Assembly (NCBI GenBank): GCA_019247135.1
Contig: JAFAPL010000890.1
Span: 1 to 5,353, forward strand
DNA: 5,353 nt
Direction: 5' to 3'
DNA from: Chloroflexota bacterium
GTDB taxonomy: Bacteria; Chloroflexota; UBA6077; CF-72
Each line of letters opens with the position of its first letter. Positions within the stretch are counted from its first letter, which is position 1. Made by a program: the position numbers and the translations under genes. Below, piece after piece: positions 1 to 5,353 of the stretch. The notes under the pieces were generated by a model, which was not told where the DNA came from, made no database searches, and worked only from the letters and a program-made list of their open reading frames with translations.

Positions 1-48
1 GGCATCACTTCGTGGGCTCCGACTGTTGCTTCCAGACTGTTCAACTTG
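1..48 (-). repeat. Dispersed repeat copy downstream of the PLP-enzyme gene (partial at window edge)
   Basis: Read on the minus strand, positions 48 down to 1 match positions 4524-4571 of the plus strand at 42 of 48 bases by my hand alignment, without gaps. This is the same element that forms the tandem array near 4489-4838. It begins about five bases after the stop codon of the PLP-enzyme gene, in the same orientation as that gene, and continues past the left window edge. Its outer end carries the palindrome CTTGCAAG (45-52), a shorter form of the longer palindrome in the array copies. No coding potential is evident. Function is unknown; it could be an interspersed repeat or a structured transcript-end element. 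Confidence 0.8.
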
Positions 49-53
49 CAAGA

Positions 54-1133
54 TCAGCGCAGTTTTCCGCGGCCCAGGATCGGCCAGATTGCCTCCACGC
101 GGTCGTTGCACGTCGCGTAGATCTCATCGTGAAGCACAGTCGTCGTATCGCTGTAGCCCACGATCCACTCGACGCGATCGCCCACCCGCAGGTCCGACGG
201 TTCGCCCAGCTCAATGCGCGCGTGCTCCGCTGATAGCGAGACGGACGTCACTGGTTGACGAACAAGCGGCCGAGGCGCCGCCGCGTCACTACTCATCGTC
301 TTTTTGCCCGCATCACAGATGACACGCGTCGGCGTCGGCCGACTCGTGACCGTGGTCATCACGGTCAGCGCGAACTCGTGCGGCACGTGCATCATGTCGT
401 GGTAGTAGACGTCACAGAAGATGCCGCCGCCGGCCTGGATCTCGGTCACTCCAGGCAGCCGGGCGGTATAGGCGTACGTCCCGGTGCCACCGCAGCTGAC
501 GATGTCGACGGCCAGACCCGCCTTGCGACATTCGTCGGCTGTCGCGGTCAATTGTCCAACTGCCGTCGCGACACCGTTCTGTTTCGAGGCCGGATCCAGC
601 TTGACTGTGTGGCCCTCCCAGCCCATGACGCCGGCGAAACGCAGGCCCGGCGTATCGGCTACCAGGCGCGCCAGATCCAGCGTCGGCTCGCCGGGCTGCC
701 GTCCGGCGCGTTCCATACCGGTGTTCACTTCAACGACCACGCGTAGCTCGCGACCGGCGGCATCCGCCGCCGCCCCGAGCTCGCGCACGTTGTCCTCGTC
801 GTCCACCGCGACCACGACGTCGGCCTGGCCCAGCAGCGCCACCAATCGTTCGATTTTGTGCCGGCCGACAATCTGGTTCGCGATCAAAATATCCTGGACT
901 CCCGAAGCGGCCATGACTTCCGCTTCGCCCAGCTTGGCGCAGGTAACGCCGAATGCTCCGGCGCGCAGCAGTCGATGCGCCAGCGCAGGCGTTTTGATGG
1001 CTTTGGTGTGCGGCCGCCAGCCAACTCCAGTCTCTCGAAAGCGGCCGGTCATGCGCGCGACGTTGCGCTGCATGATGTCCAGGTCGAGCAACAAGATTGG
1101 AGTGTCGAGGTCCCATTTTGATTCGCCGATCAT
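54..1133 (-). CDS. DSD1-family PLP-dependent enzyme (D-threonine aldolase / D-serine dehydratase-like)
   Basis: A 359-residue protein of the alanine-racemase-like TIM-barrel fold III family, probably cytoplasmic. Family members use PLP, often with a divalent metal, to cleave or dehydrate D-beta-hydroxy amino acids such as D-threonine, D-serine or D-3-hydroxyaspartate. The opening [11 protein letters not shown] and the RPHTKAIK motif are diagnostic; Lys44 should be the Schiff-base lysine. CGGTGTY near residues 214-220 and [11 protein letters not shown] near 231-241 are typical of the PLP phosphate region. SAEHARIEL near 301-309 and the C-terminal [12 protein letters not shown] (326-337) form the small beta domain. 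The usual metal motif HxC or HxD is altered: His335 is followed by Asp336 and Glu337. Length is normal for the family. The ATG start overlaps the preceding stop codon in an ATGA junction, so translation is probably coupled. It is the last gene of the operon. The family call is firm; the substrate is not known. Confidence 0.9.
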   Translation of the reverse strand: MIGESKWDLDTPILLLDLDIMQRNVARMTGRFRETGVGWRPHTKAIKTPALAHRLLRAGAFGVTCAKLGEAEVMAASGVQDILIANQIVGRHKIERLVALLGQADVVVAVDDEDNVRELGAAADAAGRELRVVVEVNTGMERAGRQPGEPTLDLARLVADTPGLRFAGVMGWEGHTVKLDPASKQNGVATAVGQLTATADECRKAGLAVDIVSCGGTGTYAYTARLPGVTEIQAGGGIFCDVYYHDMMHVPHEFALTVMTTVTSRPTPTRVICDAGKKTMSSDAAAPRPLVRQPVTSVSLSAEHARIELGEPSDLRVGDRVEWIVGYSDTTTVLHDEIYATCNDRVEAIWPILGRGKLR

Positions 1134-1987
1134 GTAGCGGTCCGCCCTTTCTTGCCCCGCACGACGGGATTTCTCAGATTACCGAGCTGGTCGATTTCGA
1201 TCTCGACCTCGTCGCCGGCTTCCAACGTGAACGGACTCTCCGGGACGAGCGCCGTTCCCGTTGAAATGATCACACCTGACGGGAATGTGTCCTCACGGAA
1301 GAGCACTTCCACGAGCTGCTCGAGCTTGCGCGCGAACTCGCGCATCGACGTTTCGCCACGCCAGTGCTCCTTGCCACCGCGATGGATACGCATGCGGATG
1401 GCGAGCGCGTACGGATCGGCAACCTCCCACGCGGGAACGATTCCCGGTCCGAGCGCACAGGCGCCGTCGTAGACTTTCGCCTGCGGCAGGTACAGCGGAT
1501 TTTCGCCCTCGATGCTGCGCGAGCTGACGTCGTTGCCGATGGTGTAGCCGACGATCTCGGCGTGCGCGTTGATCACGATGGCAAGCTCCGGCTCGGGCAC
1601 ATCCCAGGTGGAGTCAGTGCGAACGACGACGGGCTGATCTGGACCGGCGACGCGGCGCGGCGTGGCTTTGAAGAACAACTCAGGGCGATCGGCGCGGTAC
1701 ACCTTCGTGTAGATGTCGGGTGTCGCGCTCTCCTCCACGCGGGCTTCTTCGGAGCGCTTGTAGGTGACGCCGGCTGCCCAGACTTCGGTTTCACCGTCAA
1801 TTGGCGCAAGCAGGTGCGTGAGCCGGTCTGTGCGTTCCTGGCGCCCCGCGTCCTCCACCCTCGCGCGGAAATCTCGTAATGGAAGGTGCAGCAGCTCGGA
1901 TAGCGCCATATTCAGAGGTGTCACATTCTCTTCGCGCTGGATGCCGACCCGCACGTCATCGTCGGAAGTCCGATAGCGCACAATCAT
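1130..1987 (-). CDS. Fumarylacetoacetate hydrolase-superfamily protein, 2-keto-3-deoxy-pentonate dehydratase-like
   Basis: A 285-residue FAH-superfamily enzyme. The C-terminal catalytic domain starts near residue 66, with [10 protein letters not shown] (70-79) and RPELFFKAT (101-109). The expected Mg-binding residues are present: Glu132 and Glu134 in PEPELAIV, and Asp153 in GNDVSSR. The segment [14 protein letters not shown] (162-175), with conserved Lys171, and STGTALVP (242-249) resemble, from memory, 2-keto-3-deoxy-D-arabinonate/D-xylonate dehydratases such as Sulfolobus KdaD. Those enzymes convert 2-keto-3-deoxy-pentonate to 2-ketoglutarate semialdehyde. The upstream sugar-acid-type dehydratase supports this, since its product would be the substrate. 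Both neighbours overlap by 4 bp (ATGA). A strong GGAGGA ribosome site lies eight bases before the ATG, inside the end of the dehydratase gene. A different FAH activity, such as a C-C hydrolase or decarboxylase, cannot be excluded from sequence alone. Confidence 0.85.
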   Translation of the reverse strand: MIVRYRTSDDDVRVGIQREENVTPLNMALSELLHLPLRDFRARVEDAGRQERTDRLTHLLAPIDGETEVWAAGVTYKRSEEARVEESATPDIYTKVYRADRPELFFKATPRRVAGPDQPVVVRTDSTWDVPEPELAIVINAHAEIVGYTIGNDVSSRSIEGENPLYLPQAKVYDGACALGPGIVPAWEVADPYALAIRMRIHRGGKEHWRGETSMREFARKLEQLVEVLFREDTFPSGVIISTGTALVPESPFTLEAGDEVEIEIDQLGNLRNPVVRGKKGRTAT

Positions 1988-3717
1988 GTGAGCGATCCTC
2001 CAGCGGCCGAGCCGCGCGCAACGCGCGAATAGAGCCCCAGAATACCGGTCGTGTGTCTGGGCGGTGGTTCGATCCAGCGAACGCGGCGCTCGGTCAGCAC
2101 CCCTTCCAGCTCGTTGGCTGGCAACTTGCGCCCACCCACGCCGACGACGGATAAGCGGCGTTCCGGAATATGGATCTCGATCAGATCATCGTTTTCGAGC
2201 AGAGCGATTGGTCCACCATCCAGAGCTTCGGGTGTAACGTGCCCAATTGCGGGACCTTTTGCGGCGCCGGAATAGCGACCGTCCGTGACAATCGCGGTTG
2301 TGCTCGACAACGCCGGGTCCGCGGCGATGATCGTCGTCGCGTAGTACATCTCGGGCATCCCGTTGGCGCGCGGGCCTTCGTACCGAATGACCACCACATC
2401 GCCAGGTTGGACTTCGCGTTTGATCAGCGCCGAAACGGCCGCATCTTCGTTGTCGTAGACACGCGCCGGACCGACGTGGACGTGCATCTCGTCTGGAACC
2501 GAGAAATATTTCACCACCGCGCCGTCCGGTGCGAGGTTGCCGCGCAGCACGGCGATGCCGCCCTCGGGACCGAACGGATTGTTGCGCGGACGCAGGATCT
2601 CCTCGCGCGGCGCGTGCACGTTGTTGAGATACCCGCGGGTTTCCGTGAAGAAACCCGAACGCTCGATGACGTCCAGATTTTCGCCGAGTGTCTGCCCGGT
2701 TACCGTCATACAGTCCAGATGCAGGAGATCGCGCAGCTCCAGCATCACGCCTGGGACTCCGCCGGCGTACCAGAGATATTCGACTGGATAGCGCCCGGTC
2801 GTCTTGGCGTTCGCGAGCACCGGGACGCGGCGGTGGATGCGGTCGAAATCGTCGATGCTGATGTCGACGCCAACCTCCCGCGCAATGACCGGCAGATGAA
2901 GCAGTGTATTTGTCGATCCACCGACCGCCGCGTGCAGCATGATCGCGTTTTCGAACGCCTCGCGAGTGAGAATCTTCCGCGGCGTGAGATCTTGTTCGAT
3001 CAAGTTGAGGACCTGCTTGCCGCACGCACGCGCCAGCCGCAAATGCCGCGTCAATGGCGAAGGAATCAACGCAGACCCTGGCAACGCGAGGCCGAGCGCT
3101 TCCGACAGGACCTGGCCGGTGCTGGCGCTGCCCATGAACTGGCAGGCACCACAGGTGGGACACGCGACCGCCTGCGCGCGTTCGAGCTCTTCGCGCGGCA
3201 TCTCGCCACGCTCGACCGCCGCGCCCATCGCCCACATCTGGTCGGACGTGACGAAGTCCGGTCCGTTCAGCTGAGTCCCGCCCGGCAGATGGATCGCGGG
3301 CAAATTGCAGCGCGCCATAGCCAACAGATGCGCTGGCACGGACTTGTCGTTGCCTGAGATGAGCACCATGCCGTCGTGCGGGTGCGCCAGCGCATGGATC
3401 TCGATCATGGCCGTCATCACGTCCCGCGAAACGAGCGAGTAGCTCATCCCGGCGTGCGCCTGGGCGACGCCGTCGCAGATGTCACTGACGGTGAAGACGC
3501 CTGGCTTGCCGCCGGCCTCGAAGACGCCATTGCTGACCTCTTCGATGAGGGGCCGGAAGTGGAACGTGCCCGGGTGCCCCATGCCGTACGCGCTGTCGAC
3601 CAGTACCTGTGGCTTTCTCAAGTCCTCCTCGGTCCAATTCATCCCGAGCCGCAGCGCGTCACCCTGGAAGTTGACCCGCCGCAGGCGTTGACTGCGCAGC
3701 TCCCGTTGCACGCTCAT
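1984..3717 (-). CDS. IlvD/Edd-family dehydratase, probable sugar-acid (aldonate) dehydratase with atypical Fe-S ligands
   Basis: A 577-residue protein of the IlvD/Edd family, which dehydrates dihydroxy acids or aldonates to 2-keto-3-deoxy acids using an Fe-S cluster and Mg. The N-terminal [20 protein letters not shown] near 81-95, HAAVGGSTN (262-270), [12 protein letters not shown] (446-457) and TDGRYSG (478-484, with Ser483 as the likely catalytic base) are family hallmarks. From memory, the middle segment resembles the E. coli D-xylonate dehydratases YjhG/YagF (for example the CQFxGxAxTxQV and [12 protein letters not shown] stretches), though this protein is about 80 residues shorter. The odd point is the Fe-S site. 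The usual CDK motif reads NDK (Asn123; codon at 3349-3351 is clearly AAC on the coding strand), and the N-terminal cysteine position of [2Fe-2S] members is Gly-Thr (PGTFHF). Cys192 of CPTCGAC is kept. Cys81 and Cys137 are nearby alternatives. It is the first gene of the operon. The ATG at 3717 is chosen because LRSQR belongs to the family; no Shine-Dalgarno is visible, so it may be leaderless. Confidence 0.9.
   Translation of the reverse strand: MSVQRELRSQRLRRVNFQGDALRLGMNWTEEDLRKPQVLVDSAYGMGHPGTFHFRPLIEEVSNGVFEAGGKPGVFTVSDICDGVAQAHAGMSYSLVSRDVMTAMIEIHALAHPHDGMVLISGNDKSVPAHLLAMARCNLPAIHLPGGTQLNGPDFVTSDQMWAMGAAVERGEMPREELERAQAVACPTCGACQFMGSASTGQVLSEALGLALPGSALIPSPLTRHLRLARACGKQVLNLIEQDLTPRKILTREAFENAIMLHAAVGGSTNTLLHLPVIAREVGVDISIDDFDRIHRRVPVLANAKTTGRYPVEYLWYAGGVPGVMLELRDLLHLDCMTVTGQTLGENLDVIERSGFFTETRGYLNNVHAPREEILRPRNNPFGPEGGIAVLRGNLAPDGAVVKYFSVPDEMHVHVGPARVYDNEDAAVSALIKREVQPGDVVVIRYEGPRANGMPEMYYATTIIAADPALSSTTAIVTDGRYSGAAKGPAIGHVTPEALDGGPIALLENDDLIEIHIPERRLSVVGVGGRKLPANELEGVLTERRVRWIEPPPRHTTGILGLYSRVARGSAAGGSLT
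1996..2001 (-). promoter_or_regulatory. Strong Shine-Dalgarno for the FAH-family gene
   Basis: On the minus strand the bases GGAGGA lie eight bases before the ATG at 1987, within the last codons of the dehydratase gene. This is the best ribosome site seen in the operon and fixes the FAH-gene start at the ATGA overlap. It suggests the second gene can be initiated efficiently on its own, not only by coupling. Confidence 0.75.
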
Positions 3718-3785
3718 GCGAAGAGGCTATCAGCGTTCGGCAGTCGGGCGTCCCGCTGATCGCCGCGCGCGGTACGATTCGCGGC
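3718..3785. promoter_or_regulatory. Divergent control region with inverted repeat and two possible leaderless promoters
   Basis: This 68-bp gap lies between the start codons of the dehydratase (leftward) and the racemase-like gene (rightward), so promoters for both must lie here or within the gene ends. A perfect 7-bp inverted repeat, ATCAGCG (3729-3735) and CGCTGAT (3754-3760), is separated by 18 bases, giving a 25-bp centre spacing that could suit a dimeric repressor. A TACGAT at 3773-3778 ends seven bases before the GTG. On the minus strand a TAGCCT at 3729-3724 ends six bases before the ATG. Neither gene has a clear Shine-Dalgarno, so both may be leaderless transcripts with TANNNT -10 boxes. 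No convincing -35 boxes are visible. These are pattern-based proposals. Confidence 0.4.
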
Positions 3786-4469
3786 GTGCCGCCCAACGTC
3801 ACGCTCATCCACACCGTCGCGGGGTTGGCGCCCGTGTTCAATGGCCTCGCTCGCGAGGTCTTGCCATCGGGCACACGGGTCGTGCACGTCGTGGACGAAG
3901 ACCTCCTGCAGGACACGATTCGGCGCGGATCCATCGCGGACGAGACCCGCTCGAGGCTCGCCAGCTACGTGGACTTCGCGGCTCAGAGCGGCGCGGACGC
4001 CGTGATGGTGACCTGTTCCTCGGTCGGTCCGGTGGTGGACGCGTTGACGGATAGCTCTAGCAGCAACAATCGCGTCCCGCTGATGCGGGTTGACCTGGCG
4101 ATGGCGGATGAAGCCGTACAGCGTGGCGCGCGCATCGGCGTGCTCGGCACGCTGAAGACCACCCTCGAGCCGACGGCGGCGCTGATTCGCGCGCGGGCCT
4201 TGGCGGCGGGTCGGACGGTAACGGTCGAGGCACGCGTCGCGGACGGCGCGTTTGAAGCGCTGCAGGGCGGCGACACTGAGGAGCACGACCGCCGTGTGAT
4301 GGCGGTCATGCAGGAGCTTCTGGGGCGGGTGGACGTGCTCGTGCTTGCCCAGGCGTCCATGGCGCGGGTGGCCGATCAACTGCCCCAGGACGGGCGGCGC
4401 GTACCCATCTTGACGAGCCCGCGGCTCGGCGTCGAACGGCTCAGAAGCCTTTTAGAACAGCAAATCTAG
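3786..4469 (+). CDS. Asp/Glu racemase-superfamily protein with a single catalytic-type cysteine
   Basis: A 227-residue cytoplasmic protein of the Asp/Glu/hydantoin racemase superfamily, which also includes maleate isomerase and arylmalonate decarboxylase. The N-terminal IHTVAGLAPVFN, the DAVMVTCSSVGP motif (71-82, Cys77 as first catalytic cysteine), ARIGVLGTLKTT (115-126) and VDVLVLAQASMARV (182-195) show the two-lobed fold. In two-base racemases the second lobe supplies another cysteine; here that position is Ala190 (LAQAS), and Cys77 is the only cysteine in the protein. Activity is therefore more likely a one-cysteine isomerase, decarboxylase or other reaction than classical racemisation. 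A GTG start is chosen because the first beta strand (VTLIHT) begins right after it; there is no obvious Shine-Dalgarno. It diverges from the three-gene operon across 68 bp, which hints at shared control. Substrate unknown. Confidence 0.85.
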   Translation: MPPNVTLIHTVAGLAPVFNGLAREVLPSGTRVVHVVDEDLLQDTIRRGSIADETRSRLASYVDFAAQSGADAVMVTCSSVGPVVDALTDSSSSNNRVPLMRVDLAMADEAVQRGARIGVLGTLKTTLEPTAALIRARALAAGRTVTVEARVADGAFEALQGGDTEEHDRRVMAVMQELLGRVDVLVLAQASMARVADQLPQDGRRVPILTSPRLGVERLRSLLEQQI

Positions 4470-4488
4470 CGCGAGCTTGTTTACGCGG

Positions 4489-4626
4489 GCTGGCGCTGCG
4501 ACTAGCCAGAGCAATCAACTTGACAAGTTGAACAATCTGGATGCAACAGCGGTAGCCCGCGAAGTGATGCCCGAGTTGGCCGCAATTGCGAGCGGCTCAC
4601 TGCTTGCCCGAAGGTCTTCTTGCGAG
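4489..4626 (+). repeat. 138-bp tandem repeat, copy A
   Basis: First full unit, starting GCTGGCGCTG about 20 bases after the racemase-like stop codon. It contains the near-perfect palindrome TCAACTTGACAAGTTGA (4515-4531), a possible GCGG/CCGC mini-hairpin around AGCGGTAGCCCGC, and the palindrome CGCAATTGCG flanked by GCCGC/GCGGC. It differs from copy B at 11 of 138 positions by hand count. Positions 4524-4571 match the inverted copy at the left window edge. Confidence 0.9.
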
Positions 4627-4764
4627 GCTGGCGCTGTGACTAGCCAGAGCAAGCAAGTTGGCAAGTTGAACAATCTGGCTGCTACAGCGGTAGCCCGCGA
4701 AGTGGTGCCCGAGTTGCGCGCAATTGCGAGCGGCTCACTGCTTGCCCCAATGTCTTCTTGCGAG
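4627..4764 (+). repeat. 138-bp tandem repeat, copy B
   Basis: Second full unit, exactly the same length as copy A and about 92% identical. The 17-base palindrome is lost here: its left arm reads GCAAGTTG, giving a direct duplication of GCAAGTTG instead. The CGCAATTGCG palindrome is kept even though the two bases just before it differ from copy A. Confidence 0.9.
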
Positions 4765-4838
4765 GCTGCCGCTTCCACTAGCCACGAGCAATCAACTTGG
4801 CAAGTTGAACAATCTGGACGTAAGAGCGGTAGCCCGCG
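4765..4838 (+). repeat. 138-bp tandem repeat, partial copy C
   Basis: The third unit matches copies A and B for about 74 bases, to AGCGGTAGCCCGCG, then diverges. It has one extra base (AGCCACGAGC against AGCCAGAGC) that shifts any reading frame, yet the bases after it match copy A almost perfectly, including the palindrome TCAACTTGGCAAGTTGA (4792-4808). A GCTGGCGCA at 4867-4875 followed by ATCAACT may be the start of a further, badly decayed copy. Confidence 0.8.
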
Positions 4839-4898
4839 CGTAAGAGCCGCGGCAACGCTGCTTCGCGCTGGCGCATCAACTGTTCAGGAGACGTACGA

Positions 4899-4912
4899 GC
4901 CTCGCCAGAGGC
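4899..4912. other. Short GC hairpin
   Basis: GCCTC and GAGGC arms are separated by the four-base loop GCCA. No T-tract follows on either strand, so it is not a convincing rho-independent terminator. It may be incidental in GC-rich DNA. Confidence 0.3.
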
Positions 4913-4944
4913 GCTGAATAGCTGCTCTCAGGGGCTTCCAAGTT

Positions 4945-4966
4945 TGCGTCCATACAACAGGACGCA
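4945..4966 (+). promoter_or_regulatory. Inverted repeat touching the glycosyltransferase start codon
   Basis: Perfect 7-bp arms TGCGTCC (4945-4951) and GGACGCA (4960-4966) flank the 8-base spacer ATACAACA. The right arm includes the A of the ATG and the only Shine-Dalgarno-like bases (AGGA, 4959-4962). As DNA it could be an operator; as RNA it could hide the start site. Function is inferred from position only. Confidence 0.45.
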
Positions 4967-5353
4967 TGACTCCCACAGATCTCTCCCAGGCACGGCGGCT
5001 CGGCCTGTCCGCCGTCCTGCCCGCCTTCAACGAGGAGGCGCTGATCGCCCAGACCGTGGGCCACCTCGCACGCGTGCTATGCGAGCTGGTGGACCACTTC
5101 GAGATCATCGTGGTCGACGACGGCTCGCGCGATCGTACGCCGCGCATCCTTGCTCAACTTCAGGCTGAAGACCCAGGTCTCCGGCTGCGCGTTGTGACGC
5201 ATCCAGCCAATCTCGGCTACGGCGCGGCACTCGCGAGTGGGTTCGACGCGGCACGCAACGATCTCGTGTTGATGATGGATTCGGACGGGCAGTTCGAGGT
5301 CAGCGAGGTGATCCGTTTTCTCGCCACACTGGATGCAGACACCGACATGGTCA
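4966..5353 (+). CDS. Family 2 glycosyltransferase, N-terminal part (runs off window)
   Basis: The first 129 codons of a GT-A fold, family 2 glycosyltransferase; the gene continues beyond the right edge. Such enzymes transfer a sugar from a nucleotide sugar to a lipid carrier or growing glycan at the cytoplasmic face of the membrane. Visible motifs are SAVLPAFNEE (15-24), the nucleotide-binding VVDDGSRDRT (49-58), HPANLGYGAALASGF (79-93) and the metal-binding DSDGQF (105-110, a DxD motif). This pattern is closest to dolichyl-phosphate-mannose synthase or polyprenyl-phosphate glycosyltransferase-like members; whether C-terminal membrane helices follow cannot be seen. The ATG is chosen because the conserved strand begins 14 residues later. 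The Shine-Dalgarno is poor (AGGA only three bases away) and the start lies in an inverted repeat. No link to the catabolic genes is apparent. Confidence 0.88.
   Translation, partial: MTPTDLSQARRLGLSAVLPAFNEEALIAQTVGHLARVLCELVDHFEIIVVDDGSRDRTPRILAQLQAEDPGLRLRVVTHPANLGYGAALASGFDAARNDLVLMMDSDGQFEVSEVIRFLATLDADTDMV

Larger units (their letters stand above)
4470..4965. other. Gene-poor stretch filled mainly by a tandem repeat
   Basis: This 496-base stretch lies between the racemase-like gene and the glycosyltransferase. It holds the 138-bp repeat array (4489-4838), a 9-bp direct repeat CGTAAGAGC (4819-4827 and 4839-4847), a short hairpin (4899-4912) and an inverted repeat at the glycosyltransferase start. 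Open frames of 146 codons (4477-4917, plus) and 87 codons (4515-4778, minus) run through the array. I do not call them genes: nine of the ten codons that differ between the two full copies change the amino acid, and the third copy has a one-base insertion that breaks the frame while the DNA match continues. No strong rho-independent terminator with a T-tract is visible after the racemase-like gene. Confidence 0.6.

Noticed and set aside
484..1137. Plus-strand open frame of 217 codons antisense to the PLP enzyme
   Set aside because: Ser/Ala/Arg-rich low-complexity translation opposite a clear family member; no ribosome site or domain.
2186..3235. Minus-strand open frame of 349 codons in another frame of the dehydratase
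   Set aside because: Arg/Ala/Gly-rich shadow with no recognisable domain, fully inside the real gene.
2170..3357. Long plus-strand open frame of 395 codons antisense to the dehydratase
   Set aside because: It lies wholly within the well-recognised dehydratase gene, its protein is rich in Arg, Asp and His with no family motif, and such shadows are common in GC-rich DNA.
3714..4379. Minus-strand open frame of 221 codons opposite the racemase-like gene
   Set aside because: His/Arg-rich shadow with no motifs; the plus-strand product has clear superfamily motifs.
4519..4524. TTGACA as a -35 promoter box in repeat copy A
   Set aside because: No acceptable -10 box follows at 16-18 bases, and the hexamer is part of the palindrome; copies B and C read differently at this point.
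4489..4838. CRISPR array
   Set aside because: Units are 138 bp and similar along their whole length; there are no short repeats separated by unique spacers and no cas genes.
1..4838. Composite transposon bounded by the inverted repeat copies
   Set aside because: No transposase, integrase or target-site duplication is visible, and the copies sit at gene 3' ends in a way that dispersed repeats could equally explain.
4477..4917. Repeat protein of 146 residues encoded across the tandem array
   Set aside because: Copies differ mostly by amino-acid-changing substitutions, and copy C is frame-shifted by one base while the DNA match persists, so the frame appears incidental.

Overview
This window comes from a high-GC bacterial chromosome. 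Genes are densely packed with ATGA overlaps, and there are no phage, plasmid or IS genes. The mix of enzyme families (IlvD/Edd dehydratase, FAH-family hydrolyase, PLP-dependent D-amino-acid enzyme, Asp/Glu racemase-like protein) is typical of catabolic loci in free-living soil or water bacteria such as Chloroflexota, Actinomycetota or Pseudomonadota. The phylum cannot be fixed from the sequence.

Layout. Positions 54-3717 hold a three-gene operon read leftward (minus strand): an IlvD/Edd-type sugar-acid dehydratase, then an FAH-superfamily enzyme resembling 2-keto-3-deoxy-pentonate dehydratases, then a DSD1/D-threonine-aldolase-like PLP enzyme. Both junctions are 4-bp ATGA overlaps. A 68-bp gap at 3718-3785 separates the operon from a divergent plus-strand gene for an Asp/Glu-racemase-superfamily protein (3786-4469). 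Positions 4470-4965 contain no convincing gene. They carry a 138-bp tandem repeat (two full copies and a third partial copy) and, at the far end, an inverted repeat that overlaps the start codon of a family 2 glycosyltransferase (4966 onward, cut by the window edge).

How the genes may work together. The first two operon enzymes fit consecutive steps of a Weimberg-like oxidative pentose route: aldonate to 2-keto-3-deoxy-aldonate to 2-ketoglutarate semialdehyde. The PLP enzyme does not belong to that textbook route, so the true substrate may differ. The divergent racemase-like gene shares the control region and may join the same metabolism. The glycosyltransferase looks unrelated.

The most unusual signals are these. 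(1) The left edge of the window (1-48), just downstream of the operon's last stop codon, carries an inverted copy of the repeat found after the racemase-like gene, so the same non-coding element sits at the 3' end of both diverging transcription units. (2) The dehydratase has Asn in place of the usually conserved Fe-S cysteine of the CDK motif. (3) The racemase-like protein has only one cysteine.
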